Positions 58,219 to 64,000 of a stretch of DNA of 64,000 nucleotides are shown piece after piece. Every line of letters starts with the position of its first letter. The stretch's first letter is position 1. The stretch comes from Agromyces humatus (lineage in GTDB: Bacteria > Actinomycetota > Actinomycetes > Actinomycetales > Microbacteriaceae). The position numbers and the translations under genes are program-made. The stretch is from assembly GCF_021228295.1 (NCBI RefSeq), contig NZ_JAJQPD010000002.1:372001-436000 (forward strand), in the 5' to 3' direction. The notes under the pieces were generated by a model. It ran no database searches, was not told the DNA's origin, and saw only the letters and a list, made by a program, of their open reading frames with translations.

Positions 58219-58694
58219 CCGAACACCGCCAGCCCGAGACATCCGCGGCGCAGTCGCCTGCTCGGGTGCCGCCCGCCGACGTGCCGGTGCGCGGAAGCGA
58301 GCACGGCGAGGCACTCGGCGTCTCGTTCTACGAGACGGTCGGCGGTCGGCCGACGTTCGAGCGGCTCGTCGCCGAGTTCTATCGCGGGGTCGCCGACGAT
58401 CCGGTGCTGCGGCCGATGTATCCCGAGGAAGACCTGGGGCCCGCCGCTGAACGGCTCACGATGTTCCTCGTGCAGTACTGGGGCGGGCCCGGCACCTACA
58501 GCGAGCAGCGCGGGCACCCGCGGCTGCGTCTGCGGCACCAGCCGTTCAAGGTCAACCCCGAGGCCCGCGACCGCTGGCTCGCGCACATGCGCACCGCCGT
58601 CGACTCGCTCGAACTGCCGCCGCTCGCCGATGCGACACTGTGGGATTATCTGCAACGGGCCGCACTCGCGATGGTCAACACCTTCGACGACTGA
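58215..58694 (+). CDS. glbO: group II truncated haemoglobin
   Basis: Encodes 159 residues. The first ~35 are a disordered proline-rich extension. The globin core starts FYETVGGRPTFERLVAEFYRGV, with Tyr(B10) in that helix; the proximal His(F8) is in RLRHQPFKV and Trp(G8) in RDRWLAHM, the signature of trHbO-type proteins. These bind oxygen with high affinity and may protect respiration or detoxify NO or peroxide. It is translationally coupled to the MscS gene. Confidence 0.93.
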   Translation: MTEHRQPETSAAQSPARVPPADVPVRGSEHGEALGVSFYETVGGRPTFERLVAEFYRGVADDPVLRPMYPEEDLGPAAERLTMFLVQYWGGPGTYSEQRGHPRLRLRHQPFKVNPEARDRWLAHMRTAVDSLELPPLADATLWDYLQRAALAMVNTFDD

Positions 58695-58751
58695 TCCCCC
58701 CGGGCTGCCCGGCCCACGACGCGCCGCACCACCCGAGACGAAGGAGTCCAC

Positions 58752-60446
58752 GTGGCCGCAACCCCTGCCCCTGCCGACCGCACCCCTGCCCCGACGCCCG
58801 AGCCCGAGCTCGACGCGATCATCGTCGGCGCCGGACTCTCGGGCCTCGTGGCGGCCGCCGAACTCGTCGACGCCGGCAAGCGAGTCGTCATCGTCGAACA
58901 GGAGCCGGCGGCGAGCCTCGGCGGCCAGGCCCACTGGTCATTCGGCGGCCTGTTCCTCATCGACTCCCCCGAGCAGCGGCGCATGGGCGTCAAGGACTCC
59001 CTCGACCTCGCGAAGCAGGACTGGGACGGCACCGCGGCGTTCGACCGCGACGACGACGAATGGGGACGCCGCTGGGCCGACGCGTACCTCGAGTTCGCGG
59101 CCGGCGAGAAGCGCGCCTGGCTGCACGAGAAGGGCGTGCGCTTCTTCCCCATCGTCGGCTGGGCCGAGCGCGGCGGCTACAACGCGATCGGCCACGGCAA
59201 CTCCGTGCCCCGCTTCCACATCACGTGGGGCACGGGTCCGGGCGTGCTCGCCCCGTTCATCGCGCGCGTCCGGGCCGGTGAGGCGGCCGGGCTCGTCGAG
59301 TTCCGGCACCGGCACCGCGTCGACGAATTGATCGTCGAGTCGGGCGCCGTCGTCGGCGTGCGCGGCGCAATGCTCGCGGCGGATGCCGCAGAGCGCGGTG
59401 AGCCGTCGAATCGCGAGGTCGTCGGCGACTTCGAGCTGCGCGCCGGCGCGGTGGTCGTGGCCTCGGGCGGCATCGGCGGCAACCACGAACTCGTGCGGCG
59501 ATACTGGCCCGATCGCATGGGCGCCGCCCCCGCCTCGATGCTCTCGGGAGTCCCCGCGCACGTCGACGGGCGCATGCTGCCCATCGCCGAGCAGGCGGGC
59601 GCACGAGTCGTGAACGGCGATCGCATGTGGCACTACACCGAGGGCATCACCAACTGGGATCCGGTGTGGCCGATGCACGGCATCCGCATCCTGCCCGGCC
59701 CGTCGTCGCTCTGGTTCGACGCCGAGGGCAAGCGGCTCCCCGTGCCGCTCTTCCCGGGGTTCGACACCCTGGGCACGCTCGAGCACATCGTGTCGACCGG
59801 CCACGATCACTCGTGGTTCGTGCTCACCCAGAAGATCATCGAGAAGGAGTTCGCGCTCTCGGGCAGCGAGCAGAACCCCGACCTCACGGGAAAGGACCTG
59901 AGGCTGCTCGCGCAGCGCATCGGCTCGGGGGCGCCCGCACCGGTCGAGGCGTTCAAGCAGCACGGGGTCGACTTCGTCGTCGCCGACACGCTCGACGAAT
60001 TGCTCGACGGCATGCGAGCGCTCTCGCCCGAGGTCGGGATCGACGCCGACAACATCCGGCGCGAGGTCGTCGCGCGCGACCGCGAGGTCGACAACGAGTT
60101 CTCGAAGGACCTGCAGCTGACCGCGGTGCGCGGGGCTCGCAAGTACCGCGGCGACAAGCTCATCCGCGTCGCGACCCCGCACAGGATCCTCGACCCCGCG
60201 GCGGGTCCGCTCATCGCCGTGAAGCTGCACATCCTCACGCGCAAGAGCCTCGGCGGCATCCAGACCGACCTCGACTCGCGCGCGCTCGGCGCCGGCGGCG
60301 AGCCCCTCCCGGGGCTCTTCGCCGTCGGCGAGGCCGCCGGCTTCGGCGGTGGCGGCGTGCACGGCTACCGCGCGCTCGAGGGAACCTTCCTCGGCGGATG
60401 CCTCTTCACCGGTCGCGCCGCCGGCCGGGCGATCGCCCGGGGCTGA
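58752..60446 (+). CDS. FAD-binding dehydrogenase (fumarate reductase/KstD-like flavoprotein)
   Basis: Encodes 564 residues from a GTG after a GAAGGAG site. Residues 1-18 are a proline-rich leader. The FAD-binding motif is AIIVGAGLSGLVAAAELVD with Glu in VIVEQE; GGQAHWSFGGLF and the C-terminal GLFAVGEAAGFGGGGVHGYRALEG are typical of predicted oxidoreductases of this class (COG3573), related to 3-ketosteroid dehydrogenases. The substrate is unknown. It is 57 bases after glbO and followed by a repeat. Confidence 0.88.
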   Translation: MAATPAPADRTPAPTPEPELDAIIVGAGLSGLVAAAELVDAGKRVVIVEQEPAASLGGQAHWSFGGLFLIDSPEQRRMGVKDSLDLAKQDWDGTAAFDRDDDEWGRRWADAYLEFAAGEKRAWLHEKGVRFFPIVGWAERGGYNAIGHGNSVPRFHITWGTGPGVLAPFIARVRAGEAAGLVEFRHRHRVDELIVESGAVVGVRGAMLAADAAERGEPSNREVVGDFELRAGAVVVASGGIGGNHELVRRYWPDRMGAAPASMLSGVPAHVDGRMLPIAEQAGARVVNGDRMWHYTEGITNWDPVWPMHGIRILPGPSSLWFDAEGKRLPVPLFPGFDTLGTLEHIVSTGHDHSWFVLTQKIIEKEFALSGSEQNPDLTGKDLRLLAQRIGSGAPAPVEAFKQHGVDFVVADTLDELLDGMRALSPEVGIDADNIRREVVARDREVDNEFSKDLQLTAVRGARKYRGDKLIRVATPHRILDPAAGPLIAVKLHILTRKSLGGIQTDLDSRALGAGGEPLPGLFAVGEAAGFGGGGVHGYRALEGTFLGGCLFTGRAAGRAIARG

Positions 60447-60480
60447 GGCGGCTGAAGAGCGAGCGCCTCGAAAGCCCGTC

Positions 60481-60547
60481 GGTCGAGGAGCAGAGCGTAT
60501 CGAGACATCGGACGGAACTCGATACGGCGCTGGTGCCTCCTCGATCA
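60481..60547. repeat. palindromic interspersed repeat, copy E
   Basis: A diverged copy: GGTCGAGGAGCAGAGCG, TATCGAGACATC, then AACTCGATACGG and CCTCCTCGATCA. It occupies the gap between the FAD dehydrogenase and the convergent unknown gene. Confidence 0.7.
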
Positions 60548-60558
60548 GCGGGCCCCGA

Positions 60559-61236
60559 TCACGCCTTCAGCGTCCAGGGCTTGCGTCGCACGAGCACGTG
60601 ACCGCGACGGGTCGTGAGCCTCGTCCACGGCCCGGTCTCGAACAGCCCCACCGGATCGTCGCCGAGGAAGCCGAGGCTGAAGGTCGCGAACGCGGCACCG
60701 GCGGGCACGTACTCGAGCCCTTCGACGCCGCGACCCCACACCTCGGAGCGCACGCGCTGCACGAGTTGCTCACCCGTGCCATCGGGGATCGCGGTGGCCA
60801 CCTCGTCGATGCCTGCACGAGCGGCGGCCTCGAGTCTCGCGGCATCCGTCTCGCCGAGCGCTCGCCAACCGCCCCTGGGCGGCGAGATTCCCGCCCACGT
60901 CACCGTGTTCACCTCGGGCGGGCGCGACATGCTCACCGCACGCGACTCGTCGTCGCCGACCTCGGAGCGGGCGCGCACGATGCGTTCGACGAGCGAGCGC
61001 ATCGGAACGACCGAGTCGAACTCGGCGTCATCGGCGAGGGCGAAGGTGCGCAGCCCGAGCACGGTCGGGCTCTCGTCGAGGATGCCGCGAGGATAGAGGA
61101 TCGCCGTGTAGACGGCGAGGATGCCCGAACCGGCGACGAGGCGCACCGAGCCGTCTTCGACGCGGCCGGCGCGTTGCAAGTAGGTGTGCAGGTCGCCGAG
61201 CGAAAGGCTGTCGGCGAGCGTGAGTTGTTGAGCCAT
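60559..61236 (-). CDS. conserved actinobacterial protein of unknown function
   Basis: Encodes 225 residues. I do not recognise a family. The N-terminal half is alpha/beta (DLHTYLQRAGRVEDGSVRLV, VYTAILYPRGIL), with an RMSRPPEVNTVTWAGISPPRG-like middle and a strand-rich C-terminal half (FATFSLGFLGDDP). There is no signal peptide or membrane segment. It is convergent with the FAD enzyme gene and divergent from tesB, 91 bases apart. Codon use is like that of its neighbours. Confidence 0.7.
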   Translation of the reverse strand: MAQQLTLADSLSLGDLHTYLQRAGRVEDGSVRLVAGSGILAVYTAILYPRGILDESPTVLGLRTFALADDAEFDSVVPMRSLVERIVRARSEVGDDESRAVSMSRPPEVNTVTWAGISPPRGGWRALGETDAARLEAAARAGIDEVATAIPDGTGEQLVQRVRSEVWGRGVEGLEYVPAGAAFATFSLGFLGDDPVGLFETGPWTRLTTRRGHVLVRRKPWTLKA

Positions 61237-61327
61237 CTGCTGTCTAAACTACCAAGGGCGCGCCGTCGCCCCGGGCGCGTCGCGCCGAGACGCGACGGGC
61301 GCAGTCGCTCACCGACACGGAGGAACG

Positions 61328-62209
61328 ATGAACGGTCCCATCGACGGCCTGCTGAGCACGTTGAATCTCACCGATACCGGCGCCCGCACCCGTGAGGACA
61401 TCTTCACCGGGCCCTCGCAATGGATGCCGCTCGGGCGGGTGTTCGGCGGGCAGGTGCTCGCGCAGTCGCTCGTAGCGGCCATGCACACCGTGCCGACCGA
61501 TCGCACCATCCACTCGATGCACGGCTACTTCCTGAGACCCGGCGATGTGCAGCACCCGATCACCTTCTCGGTCGATCGCCTGCATGACGGCCGCTCATTC
61601 ACCACCCGCCGTACACAGGCCTACCAGAACGGCGAGCCGATCCTCTCGCTCATCGCGTCGTTCCAGACTCATGACGAGGGCCTCGAACACCAGGTCGACA
61701 TGCCCGACGACCTGCCCGACCCTGAGAGCCTGCCCTCGACCGCCGATGTGCTCGGCGAGTTCGATCACGATGTCGCGCGGTACTGGTCCAGCCAGCGGGC
61801 GTTCGACGTGCGGCACATCCCCTCGCCCATCTACCTCACGGTCGACGGCGAGCGTGCACCGCGCCAGGCCGTGTGGATGCGGGCGTTCGGCCGTCTCCCC
61901 GACGACCCCAACCAGCACCGTGCGGCGCTCGCCTACGCGAGCGACTACTCGATTCTCGAGCCCGTGCTGCGCGCCCACGGCATCGCGTGGTCGTCGCCCG
62001 GACTGAAAGTGGCGAGCCTCGATCACGCGATGTGGTGGCACCGCGACGCGCGGGTCGACGAGTGGTTGCTCTTCGTCCAGGAATCGCCGTCGGCGAGTGG
62101 TGGGCGAGGTCTCACGCTGGGCCGCATCTACACGCAGGGTGGGGTGCTGGTCGCCAGCGTCGCCCAGGAGGGCATGGTTCGCGTTCCCCTCACTGACGCA
62201 GTCGGCTGA
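61328..62209 (+). CDS. tesB: acyl-CoA thioesterase II
   Basis: Encodes 293 residues. TesB is a double-hotdog enzyme that hydrolyses medium- and long-chain acyl-CoA. HSMHGYFLRPGD is the family signature in the first hotdog domain, and SLDHAMWWHR (catalytic Asp) and VASVAQEGMVR (Gln) close the active site in the second. The family Thr is in GRGLTLGRIY. It is monocistronic and divergent from the unknown gene. Confidence 0.94.
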   Translation: MNGPIDGLLSTLNLTDTGARTREDIFTGPSQWMPLGRVFGGQVLAQSLVAAMHTVPTDRTIHSMHGYFLRPGDVQHPITFSVDRLHDGRSFTTRRTQAYQNGEPILSLIASFQTHDEGLEHQVDMPDDLPDPESLPSTADVLGEFDHDVARYWSSQRAFDVRHIPSPIYLTVDGERAPRQAVWMRAFGRLPDDPNQHRAALAYASDYSILEPVLRAHGIAWSSPGLKVASLDHAMWWHRDARVDEWLLFVQESPSASGGRGLTLGRIYTQGGVLVASVAQEGMVRVPLTDAVG

Positions 62210-62310
62210 ATTCTTGCTGTGCAATCCCGTCACAACGCGCCCGCTTGGCCCATGATGGTGGATCAGACGCGCATCGTGCGCGGGCGACGCGAGGTGAAGG
62301 AGCTCAGGCG

Positions 62311-62805
62311 ATGACCGATCCCACCGATCTCACGAGACGCGCAGTACTGACCGTCGGGTCCCTCGGCGCGTTCGGCGGCGCACTGGTACTCGCCGGGTGC
62401 GCGGCCGACGGCTCTGACGGGGCGAGCCCGTCGAGTCCGTCGACCCCGTCTCCCGAGGTGACCGACGAAGCTCCGACCGATCCGAGTGCCGCACCCGACG
62501 CGCCGGCGGCCGGAGACGACGTCGCCGCCCTTGCCGACGTCCCGGTCGGGGGCAGCATCGATGCCACGATCAACGGCGAGGCCGCGCTCGTCTCCCAGCC
62601 GACGGCCGGCCAAGTCGTCGCATTCAGTGCCGTCTGCACTCATCAGGGGTGCATGGTCGCCGCGGCCGGCGACGAGTTCCACTGCCCCTGCCACGGATCG
62701 ATCTACGACGCCGCCACCGGAGAGGTGATCACCGGGCCCGCGATCAACCCGCTCCCCGAGATCGCGGTCGCCGTGTCGGGTGACCGCATCATCGCGGCCT
62801 CCTGA
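62311..62805 (+). CDS. Rieske [2Fe-2S] lipoprotein
   Basis: Encodes 164 residues. The N-terminus has twin arginines (TRRAVLTVGSLGAF) and a lipobox LAGC, so it is probably exported folded by the Tat system and then lipidated. A ~50-residue Ser/Pro/Thr/Ala-rich linker follows. The Rieske domain carries CTHQGC and CPCHGS, all four cluster ligands, with GEVITGPAINPLPEIAV. It is not the cytochrome bc1 Rieske, which has membrane helices. The stop overlaps the start of the next gene (TGATG), so the two are coupled. Confidence 0.93.
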   Translation: MTDPTDLTRRAVLTVGSLGAFGGALVLAGCAADGSDGASPSSPSTPSPEVTDEAPTDPSAAPDAPAAGDDVAALADVPVGGSIDATINGEAALVSQPTAGQVVAFSAVCTHQGCMVAAAGDEFHCPCHGSIYDAATGEVITGPAINPLPEIAVAVSGDRIIAAS

Positions 62806-63326
62806 TGGACTACGAATTCGCGGGACTTCCCCTGCACGTCCTGCTCGTGCACGCCGTGATCGTGCTCGTGCCCCTGCTTGCGCTCCTGCTCGTCGTCATC
62901 GCCGCATGGCCCGCAGCGCGTCGCGTGCTCTGGCTGCCCGCGCTCATCGGCGCCGCGGTGCTGCTGCCCCTCGGCCTCGTCACGATCGAGGCCGGCAAGT
63001 GGCTCGAGGACCGGGTTCCGAAGACCCCGCTCATCGAGGAGCACACCGACATCGGCGAGGACATCGTGCCGTGGCTGGTCGCGCTGCTCGTGCTCGCCGC
63101 GGTCATCGCCGCGTGGGCGGTCGTCGAACTGATCTCGGCGCGTCGCTCGGGCGAGCACGAGCCCGCACGCCCGGGCCGGGGTATCCGCATCGTCGTCGGT
63201 GTCGTGCTCACGCTCGCCGCACTCGGCGTGCTCGCGGGATCGACGTGGACGCTCGTGCAGATCGCCGAAGCCGGGAGCCGTGCGGTCTGGGAAGGATCGT
63301 TCAGCGACGTTCCGCTCGAGGATTGA
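62805..63326 (+). CDS. DUF2231-like membrane protein
   Basis: Encodes 173 residues with four hydrophobic helices (about 10-35, 42-60, 80-105, 125-150). The LHVLLVHAVIVLVPLLALL segment resembles the LHPLLVHFP motif that starts DUF2231 proteins, here without the usual proline. DUF2231 membrane proteins occur beside Rieske or haem proteins and probably take part in electron transfer; that role is inferred. Coupled by overlapping TGATG to the Rieske lipoprotein gene. Confidence 0.75.
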   Translation: MDYEFAGLPLHVLLVHAVIVLVPLLALLLVVIAAWPAARRVLWLPALIGAAVLLPLGLVTIEAGKWLEDRVPKTPLIEEHTDIGEDIVPWLVALLVLAAVIAAWAVVELISARRSGEHEPARPGRGIRIVVGVVLTLAALGVLAGSTWTLVQIAEAGSRAVWEGSFSDVPLED

Positions 63327-63329
63327 GCT

Positions 63330-63806
63330 TCAGCGGCGGCGGAACGTGAGCGGGTCTTCGAGGTAGGGCTCCCACGCGGCGCGCTCGGCCTCGCTGATAC
63401 GTCGCGGACGTTCGGTCGCGGCGTCGACGATGACGATCGTCGTGACCGCGCGCGTGTACAGCACGCGGGCTTCGACGTCGGTCGGCGAGAAGACCTCGTA
63501 GCAGACGTCGAGACTCGCGCCGCCGATGTGCCCGATCCACAGTTCGATGTCGAGCGGCTGACGCTGGTACGGGATCGGCGCGAGATACTCGACCTCTTGA
63601 CGCGCGATGAGCGTGATCGTGTTCGCACCGGGGCTCGCGTCGAGCACCGCCGTCGACGCGCCGACGGCGTGCTCGGACGTGTCGTCGCTCACCCAGAACG
63701 CCTGGATGCGCGCCTCCTCGAGAAGGCTGAGCATGCGGGCGTTGTTCACGTGCCCGTAGGCGTCGAGGTCGCTCCACCGCAACGGGGTGGGCACGTGAAG
63801 TCGCAT
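63330..63806 (-). CDS. acyl-CoA thioesterase (4-hydroxybenzoyl-CoA/YbgC hotdog type)
   Basis: Encodes 158 residues. The active-site pattern WSDLDAYGHVNNARMLSLLEEAR contains the catalytic Asp and the HVNN signature of the single-hotdog family. The rest (TLIARQEVEYLAPIPY, ARVLYTRAVTTIVIVD) is hotdog beta-sheet. It hydrolyses small acyl-CoAs; the substrate is unspecified. It lies one base after the stop of the ettA gene region on the same strand and is convergent with the DUF2231-like gene. Confidence 0.88.
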   Translation of the reverse strand: MRLHVPTPLRWSDLDAYGHVNNARMLSLLEEARIQAFWVSDDTSEHAVGASTAVLDASPGANTITLIARQEVEYLAPIPYQRQPLDIELWIGHIGGASLDVCYEVFSPTDVEARVLYTRAVTTIVIVDAATERPRRISEAERAAWEPYLEDPLTFRRR

Positions 63807-63807
63807 C

Positions 63808-64000
63808 TCAGTCTCGCGTCAGCTTGCGGTAGGCGGAACGGTGCGGCTTCGCCGCCTCGGGCCCGAGGCGCTCGATCTTGTTCGCCTCGTACGACTCGAA
63901 GTTGCCCTCGAACCAGTGCCAGTACGACGGGTTCTCGTCGGTGCCCTCATAGGCGAGGATGTGCGTGGCGATGCGGTCGAGGAACCACCGGTCGTGGGTG
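63808..64000 (-). CDS. ettA: energy-dependent translational throttle protein EttA (3' fragment; start outside window)
   Basis: The last 63 residues are visible: HDRWFLDRIATHILAYEG (the conserved histidine switch and downstream strand of an ABC-F ATPase), DENPSYWHWFEGNFESYEANKI, and RSAYRKLTRD at the end. EttA is an ABC-F protein that gates the ribosome according to energy state. Its stop is followed closely by the thioesterase start. The upstream portion is beyond the window. Confidence 0.9.
   Translation of the reverse strand, partial: THDRWFLDRIATHILAYEGTDENPSYWHWFEGNFESYEANKIERLGPEAAKPHRSAYRKLTRD

Overview
The window is a stretch of high-GC chromosome from an actinomycete, most likely a Microbacteriaceae member near Agromyces. 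The evidence is about 70% GC with strongly G/C-ended codons, pdxS-pdxT, the septation gene sepH beside dut and several actinobacteria-only families (DUF3000, DUF3093, DUF3159, DUF3710, DUF4193), paired clpP genes next to tRNA-Pro-tig, a group II truncated haemoglobin, and a palindromic interspersed repeat that I associate with this family. No IS element, prophage, CRISPR array or recognisable defence island is visible. Almost all of the window is core or lightly accessory chromosome.

Layout. 1-5.5 kb (minus strand): DUF1697 fragment, hemerythrin-like protein, pdxT-pdxS (PLP synthesis), HIT protein and thrS. 5.7-7.0 kb: an unrecognised protein, then a tRNA-Gly/Cys/Val operon on the minus strand facing a separate tRNA-Val on the plus strand. 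7.1-13.4 kb: VOC protein, solitary PemK/MazF-like protein, ammonium transporter, zapE, sseA-sufE (sulfur transfer) and an alpha/beta hydrolase. 13.5-18.7 kb: DUF3000, RNase D and a two-gene fatty-acid beta-oxidation operon. 18.8-23.7 kb (minus): dxs and acnA. 23.8-27.8 kb: the DUF3159/DUF3710/dut group with DUF3093, DUF4193 and sepH around it. 27.9-32.9 kb (minus): protein quality control (clpX, clpP2, clpP1, a TPR protein, tig) and tRNA-Pro.

33-36.8 kb: a 1241-residue polytopic membrane protein. 36.8-37.6 kb: tRNA-Gly followed by about 600 bases without an intact gene. 37.6-39.2 kb: an NAD(P)-binding reductase and dps. 39.3-43.0 kb (minus): a multicopper oxidase with a sensor kinase and response regulator. 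43.1-47.9 kb (minus): amidohydrolase, PaiB-like, Fpg/Nei glycosylase, rpiB and DUF2332. 48-57.1 kb (plus): two pepN aminopeptidase paralogues flanking an ABC exporter and a two-component system. 57.1-64 kb: MscS channel, truncated haemoglobin, FAD dehydrogenase, a conserved unknown, two acyl-CoA thioesterases, a Rieske lipoprotein with a DUF2231-like membrane partner, and the 3' end of ettA.

The features most worth a second look are in the DNA rather than in new protein families. They are the palindromic repeats that lie in gene borders and in two cases supply a stop codon, the recurring CGGATGCC/CGGATGTC words, symmetric candidate operators before acnA and amtB, near-identical opposed tRNA-Val genes with different anticodons, and an acidic-then-basic tail on trigger factor.
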